Source: Cudoniella acicularis (taxonomy: Eukaryota > Ascomycota > Leotiomycetes > Helotiales > Helotiaceae). Taken from it: DNA of 64,000 nt. A program made the translations under genes and the position numbers. Below, in pieces: positions 24,201 through 34,891 of the stretch. The notes under the pieces are model-generated. The model was not told the DNA's origin. It did not search any database and worked only from the letters and a program-made list of their open reading frames with translations. Each line of letters opens with the position of its first letter. Position 1 is the first letter of the stretch. The stretch spans positions 1-64,000 of the forward strand of contig JAAMPI010000088.1 in assembly GCA_013054445.1 (NCBI GenBank), written 5' to 3'.

Positions 24201-24696
24201 TAATAAACGCGAACCCACGGAAGACGAAATTAAGGAAAGCTTAAGAACAAAAGATATGTTCTTATACTTTGGCCATGGAAGCGGAGCTCAGTATATCCGT
24301 GCGAAGGAGATTCGAAAGCTCGATCAGTGTGCCGTCACATTCCTCATGGGTTGTAGCAGTGGATCTTTAACCGAAGTTGGTGAGTTCGAACCGTATGGGC
24401 CCGCGATCAATTATATGCATGGTGGCTGTCCTGCTCTGGTGGCTACATTATGGGATGTTACCGACAAAGACATTGATCGGTTTGCCAAAAGCACCTTCGA
24501 GCACTGGGGACTCTTTGAGGTCAGCGAGAATGGTGATGGCAAGAAAGGGAGAGGGAAGAAGAGAGTAGAGACAGTAGTGCCAGGTGAAAAGATGTCATTG
24601 GTCGAGGCGGTGGCTAAGGGAAGAGGGGCTTGCAATTTGCGGTATCTAAATGCTGCAGCGGTGTGTGTCTACGGTGTTCCAGTGTACTTGAAATGA
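18223..24696 (+). CDS. esp1: separase (ESP1/Cut1/BimB, peptidase C50)
   Basis: Cysteine protease that cleaves cohesin to trigger sister-chromatid separation at anaphase, held inactive by securin. Best model: exons 18223-21434, 21484-23003, 23051-24696, giving about 2,125 aa, the usual fungal size. The N-terminal part is a Ser-rich disordered start followed by a long helical-repeat region; the protease domain is in exon 3. Catalytic His is in YFGHGSGAQY (about residue 1986, codon 24274) and catalytic Cys in FLMGCSSG (about residue 2012, codon 24352), followed by ALVATLWDVTDKD. The second intron (23004-23050) is ordinary. The first boundary needs a GC-AG intron (21435-21483, 49 bp) to keep the frame and gives EKCEEYILRAEALH; GT alternatives are out of frame, too short, or lose the EYLLAIGN segment. 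Confidence 0.93.
21435..21483 (+). other. probable GC-AG intron in separase
   Basis: Frame +1 is open to 21471 and the next frame is open from 21476, so an intron or frameshift is required. A GC donor (TG/GCGAGT) at 21435 with a TGCAG acceptor ending 21483 and a GCTAACC branch site gives a 49-bp intron in the right phase. GT donors at 21439 (wrong phase for TGCAG), 21453 (31-bp intron) and 21402 (82-bp intron removing conserved-looking residues) fit less well. Confidence 0.55.
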
Positions 24697-26131
24697 GGAT
24701 TGGGTACTGTACAAAACGAGTTTAGGGGTTTGTGGATATACCATACTTGGGCGTTGGAAAGAGGTTTTGGATTAGAATAGATGACAAGCAATTCATTACG
24801 GCCTGTTTAGGCGCTCGCTATCACTTTTGCTACTGTAGGATATTCTTGATATTCTTGAACTGAACAGACAACCCTGGCGCTTAGAAAATACCCGATCGAG
24901 TAAAGGGGCTCAGGGGTAGCGATGGCGGCCTCACCAGGATTTAGCACGGAACCTCGCAACCTTTGGAGTATTTAAAGCTGGATGCAATGACGTATACCGT
25001 ATTTCCTACTCGACCGGGTTTTTGCTGACTGCTGAGTGACGGGTTCCTAATCCAATTGAACTTGATAATGTTTCATAGTAGCGGGATAACTCAGCTTTGT
25101 CAACTTGAAATTATATGTCATCTATTGAATTGAAGAGAGAGCCTATAGACTACTGAATATATCTATATCACTATCCTGCCGTGGATGCGTTACCTTGGTC
25201 TTTAAATAATGCATTTTCGGGCCTGAGTGCATCACTTGCACTCAGAATTGGCTCAAATGTCATTTTCAACAACATGTGAGGCTGGGCACGGAGGTCTTCA
25301 TCAAAAACAAAGCCACAGGCGTCAAGAACAAGCAAATCTGCTAGGGCTTGACGTTGTTGATTTGCTGCAAGGCGCACCACATAATAGAAGATGATTCGCA
25401 CAGAGGCAAAATTTACAAAATAAACAAGAGTCGCGCCAGGCAGTCGACGAATAGAAATATCGCTCAGTGCTCGATTTCTGTGTGGTGATTTGCAGCAACC
25501 AGGGTGTGCGATAGGCTTCCTTTTTATCATGGAGGCCCGCGCATTTGTTGCCGGATGCTGAAGTAAACAGAAGGGAGTGAATGCAACAGAAGACAACGGA
25601 GCTGCAGAGAAAATCAACCTCTCAACCTCTCAGACTCTCTCACCTCTCTCTCTTTGCACTGCCTCCCTGTTGTCTGCATTCACTCGGCCTCTTCTCTTTT
25701 CCATTGCACCCAGCGCACTCGCATTGCTGCTCAGAGAGAGCGCTCTTTCCGCGGCTGTGGATGGTCGAAGCTTCCAGAAGATTGGTCCTCAGCGCAAAAA
25801 TTCAGCAAATCAGCGGCTGGAAGCCTGAAATTTATTGACGCGAGCACCACAGGCTGGCAGCCTCACCTGCTGTGAACCTCTCATCGTTTCCGTCCCCGTC
25901 CCCGTCTTCTTTCTTCACCTGCACTTTTCGTCGTCGTCGTTTGTTTGTACAGTGCGTCTTGCGTCTTCTCGACAATCAACTCTAGCCACAGCATACAGTG
26001 CGAAAGTAATACCCAGCAGCAGCGTTGCGGGTGCATGGATAGTCAGCCAACCACAGCACCTAAAAGCGGGAACCGGTGTCATTTTTTACCTTCACACACG
26101 AGCAGCCCGCCGTCGGCAGCCTACTATTCAA
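24697..26131. other. intergenic and 5' region of J-protein gene
   Basis: Contains an inverted-repeat pair (separate entry) just downstream of separase. A minus-strand ATG frame (25530 to 25171, 119 aa) has no recognisable domain and is not called. About 25580-26131 is pyrimidine-rich and probably the long 5' leader of the TPR/J-domain gene. Confidence 0.45.
24886..25022. repeat. short element bounded by inverted repeats
   Basis: Left arm ACCCGATCGAGTA (from about 24890) is mirrored by TACTCGACCGGGT (25007-25019), one mismatch in 13 bases, with A-rich flanks on the left and T-rich on the right. The arms enclose about 110 bp without coding capacity. It could be a non-autonomous terminal-inverted-repeat element or a structured 3' region; no clear target-site duplication was seen. 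Confidence 0.35.
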
Positions 26132-28285
26132 ATGAACTTCTTCTCCAAGTCTCCCAAAAAATCAAAGAAGACGTCCACCAGCGACGACGAGTCTCCTCCC
26201 CAGCCTCAACCCCAATCCGAACCCCAGCCGCATCGCTCCCGGTCGCCGCTGAAGAAGTCCTCCTCCTCGCGATCTTCCGCCAACGCCAAGTCGAAGGACG
26301 AGCATCATAGTCGGAAGCCAGAGCAAGGATCCCCTCGAAATTCACGTACCTTTCCAAAATCTGGGACCAATTCACCCCGACACCCTTTTGACCCAACCAC
26401 CACTCATCCTCTCAACTTACCTCCCGATCAACTGCGGAGATTCTCTGCACTCTCTGCAATGTCCGATCCAGACCGCATGGACGTCGATAGCGAGGCCCCA
26501 AACACCGCGCCCGTCTCACCCCCACCTCAGCCCAAGATGCCTGGCTCTGTCGAAACTCCCAAACCCAACGGTACCAACGGTGCAATGAATGGCGAAGGCC
26601 CAGCTCCCCCCTCCTCACAAGTCGAATCCTACGAGTCCTGTGCCTGCTGCGGCTTCTACGCCAGAAGATGCTGAGACTTTCAAGAATGCGGGCAACAAAT
26701 TTTACAAGGCAAAGGAGTACAAGAAGGCCATCGAGGAGTACACCAAAGGTAACCATATCAAGGGGCATAGGTGTGACAGATGAAGTCCAGAGGCTGACAA
26801 AAGTAAACAGCTATTGAAGCACAACCTGCATCAGCCACCTATCTCAGCAATCGTGCAGCGGCATACATGGCAGCAGGCCAATATATTAGTGCGTTAGATG
26901 ATTGTACGCGCGCCGATGAGCTAGATCCGCAGAACCCAAAGATCCTCCTCCGATTAGCACGCATATATACCAGTCTAGGTCGTCCCCAAGAGGCTCTCAG
27001 TACATTTTCTCGAATTCAGCCAGCCCCTTCGGCAAAAGATGTTGCGCCAACAAAAGCAATGCTACAACACATTGAAGTTGCCGAGGATGCTCTGAAGCAT
27101 GGTACCACCGGATCCATGGCGTTGCACGCTCTTGACCAGGCCGAAAAACTGCTTGGTTATGGTGCTTCCAAGCCTCGCAAGTGGCAATTGATGAAGGGCG
27201 AGGCATATTTGAAGATGGGTAATGTTAATGCGCTTGGGGATGCACAGAATATCGCCATGGTCTTATTACGGACCAATAGCCAAGATCCCGAGGCGCTGGT
27301 TTTGCGGGGGAGAGCTCTTTACGCTCAAGGGGACAACGAGAAAGCAATTCAACATTTCCGCCAAGCCCTGAGTTGCGATCCCGATTACCGAGATGCTGTC
27401 AAATACTTGAGAATGGTACAAAAGTTGGACCGGATGAAGGCCGATGGCAATGCAGAGTACAAGGCTGGACGATGGCAGTCAGCAGTTGACAAATACACCG
27501 AGGCGCTAGATGTTGATCCATTGAATAAAGGGACGAACTCAAAACTTCTTCAAAATCGTGCTCTCTGCCGAGTGCAACTCAAAGATTACAAGGGCGCTAT
27601 CCAAGATTGCGAGCGTGCTCTTTCGTTGGAACCTTCCTATACCAAAGCCAAAAAGACTAAAGCAAACGCGCTTGGCCAGTCAGGAGATTGGGAAGCTGCA
27701 GTGCGCGAGCTCAAGGAATTGCAAGAACAAGACCCACAGGATGCTAGCATTGCAAAGGAAGTTCGAAAAGCAGAGCTGGAATTAAAGAAGAGCAAGCGAA
27801 AGGATTACTACAAGATTCTCGGCGTGGACAAGGATGCAGATGAAAACCAAATCAAGAAGGCATATAGAAAGGCTGCTATTATCCACCACCCCGACAAGAA
27901 CCCAGATGACGAGGATGCTGCAGAGAGATTCAAGGACATTGGGGAGGCCTATGAGACGTTGAGCGATCCCGAGTAAGTCAATCGCGACCCCAGCCGGTTT
28001 TAATACTGACAAGATTACAGAAAACGTGCCCGTTACGATAGTGGTGAAGATTTAATAGACCCCATGGAAGGCTTTGGTGGAGGTGGCATGGGAGGAGGCA
28101 TGAGCATCGACCCAGAGATTTTAATGCAGATGTTTGGCGCACAGATGGGTGGAGGCGGTATGGGAGGCGGCATGGGAGGAGGGCGAGGTGGTGGTGGTTT
28201 CCACAGCTTTGGCGGCGGGGGCATGCCTGGAGGTGGCCGACGAGGCGCCCCGCCAGGTTTCCCGCAAGGCTTCTCATTTCAATGA
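26132..28285 (+). CDS. TPR and J-domain co-chaperone (DNAJC7-like), one frameshift
   Basis: Hsp70 co-chaperone with TPR repeats that bind Hsp70/Hsp90 tails and a J domain that stimulates Hsp70 ATPase. Exons 26132-26748, 26811-27972, 28021-28285, with 62-bp and 48-bp introns. The N-terminus is Ser/Pro/Lys-rich and ends [16 protein letters not shown] units start at [16 protein letters not shown] and continue through most of exon 2. The J domain begins [14 protein letters not shown], contains the essential HPD (HHPDKNP) and is followed by a Gly/Met-rich tail. The three exons sum to one base too many: the frame changes inside a run of six C (26606-26611), and five C would restore [13 protein letters not shown]. 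Alternatively translation starts at ATG 26589, giving an uninterrupted 528-aa protein. See also the open frame beyond the stop. Confidence 0.85.
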
Positions 28286-28564
28286 CAAGGTGCAGGGGAA
28301 GATCACCAATCCCAGTTCCATTCATCTAACTCCAATCGCGACCGTCGAACACCACAAAAATCCAGTTTCACCCGCGAGGAAATGCTCACTGGAAACAATA
28401 TCTCCGACGCTCAACTCGCCTGGTTTCGCAATCTGGGGCTGGGGTTCCTGCTAGCTGCCGTCTTCATCCCCCTCGATATCCTGGCCATTTTAGCTGTCCT
28501 GGGCGCAGGAGTCTTTCTTTGCATTAGGTTTCTTGTTTACGTGCGTCATCAATTGGCGCTATAG
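28286..28564 (+). other. in-frame open extension after J-protein stop, with membrane segment
   Basis: Directly after the TGA at 28283-28285 the same frame stays open for 92 codons to a TAG at 28562. The first 32 codons are polar (Gln/Ser/Asn/Arg); an internal ATG at 28382 starts 60 residues containing about 37 consecutive mostly hydrophobic ones (from LGLGFLLAAVF to VFLCIRFLVYV). The stop is followed by C (TGA C). It may be 3' UTR with a chance frame, a separate small membrane protein starting at 28382, or a readthrough or alternatively spliced C-terminus of the co-chaperone. Confidence 0.35.
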
Positions 28565-29758
28565 AATTTGGCGGGATCGTTTCACACTCATGATAGATTT
28601 GACCTGACAGCTCTCATTGCCGGCGTTCCGTTGCTTAATTGGTCTGGTCTGGTCTAATCTACTCGAAAAGGGAGGAGAGTGGATCTGGATCTGGATCTCA
28701 ACATGGCTTGGCCGCCCTGGATCGAAAGAATATGATGATGATTGGTGGGATGGAGGAGAGAGAAGGATGGAGATGGATGAAGATGAGAAAGAAAAATAAA
28801 ACAAACCGATTGTTGACCTTGTATATTTGCCTGTGCTAGATTTCTTCTTGAGTGTCTGGGTTGGTTATTAGAGGGATATTGTGAAATGATGATTGTGAAC
28901 ACCTTTTCCTGATTCGCGTGTATTTGATTTGATTGATTGATTTTCTTTTGCTCTTAAATTATTCCGCGTTTCCTTCCCCCTTCTATTTATTTTGAATCCT
29001 AAATCGAATATCTACGGTTAGGTCTATTAGCAAGTGCCGTTTTCATTTAGATTGTTCAAGCAATTGTGTTACTCGCATCTCTTTAAGTTATTCAAAATTG
29101 TGTTATTCAAATTGGCTTTATCAACTCAATTTCTGTGCTGTATTAATGCGCAAATACAATGCTTGTTTTTGATTAGCTTGCTCCAATTGATTGCAATTTG
29201 ACGCTGAATTCGTGATGTTGAAAGTCGCTTGCTCGATGTTGATTGGCTGATCTGGAATGTGGATGGATGATGGGTTGCTATGTCACACCACTTATGATGA
29301 CGAGTTTGATTAAAAAAAAACTGCTTCATCATCAGATGGATGGATTTCCAATAGAAACTGTGCTGTGCATTACGTGTTGTATTTCTGGGAATCATGGAGG
29401 GCAAAACCATGTTCGTTGTCGGTAGCAGGACTGGAGCTCACACGGCCTGTGTTTAAGAGACAACGATTTAGGGGGGTTTTCCAGTCTTTCTGGTTAAAAT
29501 TTCTAGGTATTTGCTGTGTGTTTGAACTTTAAAATGCAAACTCAAAGTGTGAGGAAGCTTGTGTATATCGAGGAGTGTATTTTAGCATTTTATAAGATCT
29601 AGTAATGAAAGTGATTTCATGACATGATCTTCAAGCATCCAATTCCACTCCATGCGCTGCTCCCAAAGCCCCGTGAAAGACATATCCAGGAAGACTAGAG
29701 GGAAAAAACAAGTTTGCGAAATTGGCCCATTACTCCCGGTTCACCAGCTCCAGTCTGT
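28565..29758. other. intergenic, no gene seen
   Basis: Short repeats such as GGATCT x3 near 28681 and poly-A/T runs, but no ORF with a recognisable domain. Likely the 3' region of the J-protein gene and the downstream side of the first secreted-protein gene. Confidence 0.5.
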
Positions 29759-30271
29759 TCAACCTTGATCCGTGCCGCTGCTGCTTTCTTTTGGGAGTCT
29801 GGGACCGGTCGGATTCGAAACTTCTAAGTCTACAAATCCATATGCACAGATCTTTGGCGTTGGCTTGTCATTACACCCCAACATCGGCAGAGTACAGGTG
29901 GTACTCGAAGATCCTAGGCCATCGGGATCCGTACCGTTGTTATCTGGAAAGGCGTAGGTGACTGTGATGTTGCCTGCAACCCCAGAGAGCGTATAATTTT
30001 CACCGTAGCCAGAATCGCATCCTTCGATAAAGCCTTGAGCGGGCATCGAATCGGTGAACTGTTCACCATCACATTCATTGGGTTCGCCGATGAAGCCTTG
30101 ACGAGTTTTGAGGGCAACGACGGCGATGGCATCTTGGTAGAAGATTGCTATAGCGCTTATGCTGAATGTTATGTCTATGCCACTTGTTGGTTATGCGCCC
30201 GTATTATCCGTGGCAACTTTGTTGGAAAGAAGAGCTCCCGCTAGGACGAGAATGGAGTGGGAAAAGTGCAT
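29759..30271 (-). pseudogene. small secreted protein, paralogue A, in-frame stop
   Basis: Single frame of 170 codons interrupted by one TAA (30191-30193). It starts MHFSHSILVLAGALLS, a secretion signal like those of paralogues B and C (MHFST...). After the stop the same frame continues: PTSGIDITFSISAIAIF, then a four-cysteine layout (NECDG, IEGCDSG, LGCND, KICAYGF) with NITVTYAFPDN between the pairs. The last Cys motif C-x-[FY]-x-F equals CNFAF of paralogue B and CQFGF of D. One CAA-to-TAA change would explain the break; no splice pair in the right phase removes it. Probably a recently silenced member of the family. Conserved upstream motifs lie at 30551. Confidence 0.65.
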
Positions 30272-31670
30272 ATTTGTGGAGTGTTGGAACGATTTTGCTT
30301 GTAACTTGAGCAAAGCAGAGGATAGGTTAAGTAATGTCAAGCCGGAAGGTTGAAGAGGAGGCTGTCGTATTGCGGAAATTCGAAGTTGTGAGAGAGGGAC
30401 TTGAGAGGCAAGTAGAACGGACCTTGACAAAATCAGAACAGGAAATGCTGCCCTTCCTAACTGGATTTTAGATCAGCTTTAACTTTTCCTCTTCCCGGCT
30501 GTGGAGAGACGCAAGAGACTGCACGCCAATATTTGAAGTTGCTTTCCAGAGCACTGCCATGCAACACCAACGGAAATGATCACAGCTGGGTAGCAACTTG
30601 CTTGGCAGATATGGGAGCTTTGACATCTCTCGTCCCATACTAGAGTGCCCTCACTTTAGCCAACCTTTTGTATCTGCAGAATTAATAGCGAAGTTCCAGA
30701 AAATTTATGAACTGTTTAAAAACATGATATTTTCAATTTTTCTTCCTAAGCTGCCAAGGAATCGGATTCCAGATCACGCAGTAGCTGGCAACCCAAGCAC
30801 TTTCAAAATCCAACAAAAAGGAATTGGTAAGAAACACGCGCGCGCACAATTCAAAGTTGGCACTTGTTTTTGCACTGCCATGTAACAGAACATGAGTGAC
30901 AAGAACGATGAGGCACAATCGGATGTGATCTTATCCGGATAACCTTAACTTTTCGTATCTAAGACCAGGAAAATTATCCTGCAAGCTTCAAAATTCTGTT
31001 CATTACCGCAAATATCTACTCAGATATAGAAAAATGCTTTTCCATGAATTGCAGGAGCAGCCAACACGAAGCAGCCAAATTTCTGCAGCTTGCTGTGAAA
31101 CGCACCACGTCCCCTAGTCTTTCCCCGCATCAGGAGGTCGTTGGAAACTATGCTATTCTTAGAACGGGAACCGAGCCCACGCATTAAATCTAATTGTGGA
31201 AGTAAGCAACCGGGTCGTTGTCGTCAGCCGGCCTGGGGAAGTTGGGAAGTTGGGAACTGCGGTTGTTGGTGTTGGGGTTGGTAGTTGCCTGGGTTGGCCC
31301 GCGATTGAACTGCAGCCTCGGGATAGGCATTTTGGCTTGCATCACTTCGAATTATTAAAACGGCCGCAAATTAAAAGTGCTTGGGGTTGGGAGAAATAGA
31401 ATTTCCGATTGGTATTTCATGTTAAACAATTAGCCAAATTCTTGTTGGAATATTGTAAAGGATTTAAATTTTGAAGTGTTGAAGGTGAATCTCCTGACCA
31501 CGAACCACGACGCGTATTTTATAACGAGTATTCACGGTGACCGGAAATTTAAGATGTCCTCCCATATAAAAATTCACTCTCCCTTATTGAATCAAACACA
31601 GCCAATACATATCAGCGCACGACCTCGCTCGCTCAATTCGAACTACTAACCTGTCTGTGTTCCAAAAATT
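30272..31670. other. upstream region of paralogue A, no gene seen
   Basis: No coding frame supported. Holds two copies of a 16-base motif (30551 and 30872) that recurs upstream of the other secreted-protein genes, and a G/T-rich stretch near 31258-31290. Confidence 0.45.
30551..30566 (-). promoter_or_regulatory. shared upstream motif, paralogue A
   Basis: GCACTGCCATGCAACA (plus strand), about 280 bp upstream of the paralogue A start codon. Near-identical copies stand at similar distance from paralogue C (36415) and, more degenerate, B (34624); another copy is at 30872. Confidence 0.4.
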
Positions 31671-33049
31671 CTAGTTCCCTTGGCAACCTCTCCTCCACCC
31701 CATTACGTTTGAAACTTGGAAGATCGAAAAGTTGGATCTCTCATAATCAACAATTACGTACCTAAGGAGGTGTGACCTTCATGGTCTAATGGAAAGTGCG
31801 AGCCTCAAGAAAACATGTGTTAGGTGCACCTACGCTTCTTGAAAGAACGCTCTACCAAAGACTGCCAGCTCCCCGTTCTCCACGGGCTTCAACGAGAAGT
31901 ATCGTGTTGGCTGGGGATATATTGGTGGGTAAACAACGAAGTCCAAGCTCTTATACTGTAGAGCAATGTTCACTTCATCTTTGGTGCTGCCCCTGTCTCG
32001 GAGAGTGAAATGAAGGCTGGGATTAGAAGCTTGCAACTTTGAATGTGTCGAGCTGTTGATGAGGTATAAACCCGTCGAATCATCGGGTTGAAGATCAAAA
32101 GCAGATACAAATTCTTCGCAAGCTTCGCGAGGCATCGATAAAGAGTGGTTGAAGTGTCAAGTGACGCAATAATGGGCTTTGGTAAAATGCTTCTTGGACT
32201 CTGCGATGCGTCGAGTGAGATTGACATTAGATTAAATCTCAAGAATGGGCTCTTTTTATAACTCGAAAAATGAAATGACGAATCATGATGAATGATTTTT
32301 GCTGCATCGTAGCCTCCAAGCACAAGACTTGTGGTTGCGTTTCCTGGCTTGCTATTAGGTCTGCCGTCGTGGGAAGTGACGAGGACTTACTATACCATGC
32401 TCCGACAATATAACCAAAAGAAAGGCTCGGAATATGACCCTGGGTTTTAAGAGATTGAAGGATAGTGGCATTGGCTTGTTGGGGATCTGTGAAATCAAAG
32501 GTGTTGCCATATTTTGGTTCGGCAAGCAATCCGAGTGGACCCCTCCATGGAGTGAGATCATTGGTAGTGAGACCAACGATACTATGATCCCAACAATCTC
32601 TTCTGAGCCTTTTTGGAGAGATGGCTCACCACATCAAAGCCCGACGACGAGTTTTGGCCAATCTATGTCGATGATTTGTTTGGCTGGAAATCAATACGAT
32701 CGGTGCTAATGTTTTCCGAGGCTAGCGCCAGAGGAATTGAGAGATGCTTTTGACTTGTTGAAACTAGAACGCTCATCCGCTGTGATGGAGTTCCGATATC
32801 AATGCTAATTATCGACCGGTTTCCATCGTTTCTATCCCAGTCCCAGATTCCGGTGGATGAGAACTCAATTGGTGGAGGAGTGGGGGCCTCTGCTTCCTCT
32901 AGCTCAGCTCGGCGATGTATTAAAGGCATTTTGAGAGAGAAGGGTTCATCTCTAATTTCCACGGCCGAGTTACCACGACTGCGTCGACGACAAATGCGTA
33001 GAAAATGTATGTTGAAGTTTCGAGATGCGGCTGATTCTAAATTTCCCAA
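31671..33049 (-). pseudogene. secreted aspartic peptidase (A1, pepsin-like), decayed
   Basis: Pepsin-family pieces follow each other on the minus strand. The N-terminal lobe start (SIDIGTPSQRMSVLVSTS) lies in 32663-32940 and ends in a TAG (32663-32665) at a position where the family has SSTW. After a frame change come IVGLTTNDLTPW, GLLAEPKYGN and PSLSFGYIVGAWY; an intact 47-bp intron (32344-32390) leads to SLVLGGYDAAKI and IIASLDTSTTL, the second catalytic-Asp region. A further frame change near 32135-32145 precedes PREACEEFVSAF, and a 72-bp intron (31762-31833) leads to YVIVDYERSNFSIF and the stop at 31671. About 35 residues seem missing between the first two pieces. The upstream boundary is only an open frame without an ATG; no signal-peptide exon was found. 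Splice sites survive, so decay is recent. Confidence 0.7.
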
Positions 33050-33888
33050 ATTAGGAGCTTTGCAGGGGAGACAGACGAATTCGGTAAGCGCTGTAGAAAG
33101 GGGGCAATAACACGTGACTCAATTCCCACTAGCTTCTGCTTTCTGTTTTTCAATTTAAGTAATAGTAAGTAATAGTTATATAGTAGTATTATAGCATTAA
33201 AATGCATATTTGTAATGCAAAATATTACACTATAACTCTCTTCTAGAGAATATCACTGGGTAGGAACTGTTCAGCTGATTTCTGGCCACACGTGGGTTGT
33301 TTGCAACGGAACGCCCGCTGGGTTGGAAAAAACGGGTATCCTAAAACTGGGTGTCTGTTTTCTTGCTTGATCAAAAATTCACGTACGAAGATCGACCTAA
33401 AGAATTTAATTTAGTCTTCCAGAAAAGTCCGAAGAAGCGAAGTTGGTGTTGGTGTTGGTTGCTTACAGAATTTCTTCGGTTCTTCAGCTCCGCCTGCGCT
33501 GCGCTTACACGCCTCCAGCAGTTCCAAATTCATGATAATGGTGTTGTTAAAAACTATCACAAAAAGTCCCAGTTAATCCTTTTGTATATTCTAGCTTATT
33601 TGGGAGAATTTAAGTCATTTACTTCATTCAGCAATCGAAGGACTTTAAGGTGGAAGTGAGGTGGTGTTGTAAAAGCGGGGGAGGGGCCGGTGTGAAGAAG
33701 AGAAGGAACATGTCCTGCGATTTGGAGGACGCGAGTGTTTCACGCAAAGGAACACGCTTATTTGCAACAGGAAAAGCAGCCAGAGAAAAAATGGAATTGA
33801 ATATGCGTCTCGCCAATACGCCATACGCCCTGTATCTTGTGCTTCCATCCCAAGCATATCCTCCAAGCTCCCACACGTCAAAACTCAT
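33050..33888. other. intergenic between peptidase relic and paralogue B
   Basis: A/T-rich at about 33150-33240 (repeated AGTAATAG-like units). Carries one copy of a 29-bp sequence duplicated at 34892. No gene supported. Confidence 0.5.
33442..33470 (+). repeat. 29-bp direct repeat, copy 1
   Basis: A run of GTTGGT units followed by TGCTTACAGAA, identical to 34892-34920. Similarity continues weakly for about 50 bp downstream, so these are remnants of a longer duplicated segment. Paralogue B lies between the two copies. Confidence 0.65.
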
Positions 33889-34335
33889 TTAGGATTGTGA
33901 GAAATTACCGACAGAGAACGCAAAATTACACGTATCATCATCCTGGCAGCTAGCATCCGTATTCTGCTTGACCAAATCAAAGTCTCTCGTTACTGTCCCA
34001 TTGAAGTAGCTGACAAATACATCTTCATCAACACTCTCCCAGGTCACGTTCATTGAATTCTCCTGGTTGAAGCAGTGAACTATGTTACCTGCTGGTGGTG
34101 GAGATACGCTATACAGACTTCCATTACAGCTCTGTTGATTTTCTCCCTTGCCTTCGATGAGACTGACATATCCGAAAATGCCCTCAGTGTAGTTTTTGAC
34201 TTCGGTTGCGGTGATGAGGAGAGGAATAGCATCATCTGCTGCCGGTTCTTGCTCTGATGATTCTGAGGGTGCCGGTGCGGTGAGGGAGAGGCATAGAAGC
34301 ATGGCTGTCGTCGTGAGGAGAGTCGAAAAGTGCAT
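33889..34335 (-). CDS. small secreted cysteine protein, paralogue B
   Basis: 148 aa, single exon, intact. Signal peptide MHFSTLLTTTAMLLCLSLTAPAP with a clear hydrophobic core, then an acidic Ser/Glu segment. The mature part has four cysteines: SCNGSLYSVSPPPAG (first), VHCFNQ (second), ASCQDDDTCNFAF (third and fourth), and several N-x-[ST] sites. It aligns with paralogue D through C-x-GSL-x-S-x-P-x-A-G, W-x-S and C-x(4)-C-x-F-x-F. This is an effector-like, fungal-specific secreted family; the four-Cys beta-rich layout recalls Alt a 1-like proteins, but that is only a structural guess. The C-terminus may extend through an unseen intron, since GTAATT follows AFSV. Confidence 0.7.
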   Translation of the reverse strand: MHFSTLLTTTAMLLCLSLTAPAPSESSEQEPAADDAIPLLITATEVKNYTEGIFGYVSLIEGKGENQQSCNGSLYSVSPPPAGNIVHCFNQENSMNVTWESVDEDVFVSYFNGTVTRDFDLVKQNTDASCQDDDTCNFAFSVGNFSQS

Positions 34336-34623
34336 TTTAAAGGAGTATTTTTCTTCAAGATGAGAGGATGAAGTAATAGATAGAAGAGAGTGTTTGTGGT
34401 ACTAATATTGAATTTTGAGAGGATTGAGTTGAAGGCTTTGATAAAAAGTATTTAAAAGTGTTGATGTAAGTGCTCCATGCTTGTCTATAAGAACGACACC
34501 CTCTGAATTTCCTTTATAATTGAACGATCTTTCTTGATAACGAGAAAAAAAGGCAAGTTGCAACTCCAATAGGTTGTTTTTCTCGATAAAATAGCCACGG
34601 AACGAGTGTCTCCCGAAAAGGAT

Positions 34624-34639
34624 GCACTGCCTACAAACT
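34624..34639 (-). promoter_or_regulatory. shared upstream motif, paralogue B (degenerate)
   Basis: GCACTGCCTACAAACT (plus strand), about 289 bp upstream of the paralogue B start codon, the same distance as the better-conserved copies for A and C. Confidence 0.3.
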
Positions 34640-34891
34640 CAGCACAACAACAAAACGTGGCAGGTCAAGCTGAGATCATCGGGATAGAATATCCCGGAAT
34701 TTGCTGGTGAGATGCAGTGCTATTTACGTTCACTGCTTCCAGTAATGAGGGATGATTATTTAGAATGCAAAATACCACTCTTGTATTCTTTGCAAGAAGA
34801 GAACATCATTGGTCAGGATCTGCATAGCTTAGTTCTTGACACCCTTGCAGAGTTGGACAAAGCCCATCATCCGACGGGAAGCAAAGTAGGT

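Noticed and set aside
25171..25530. 119-codon minus-strand ATG frame before the J-protein gene
   Set aside because: Composition is acceptable, but there is no domain, no splice evidence, and it lies in the probable 5' leader zone of the next gene.
31780..31850. tRNA-like start (TGGTCTAATGG) on the plus strand
   Set aside because: It matches only an A-box; there is no B-box, anticodon stem or acceptor stem, and it lies inside the intron region of the peptidase relic.
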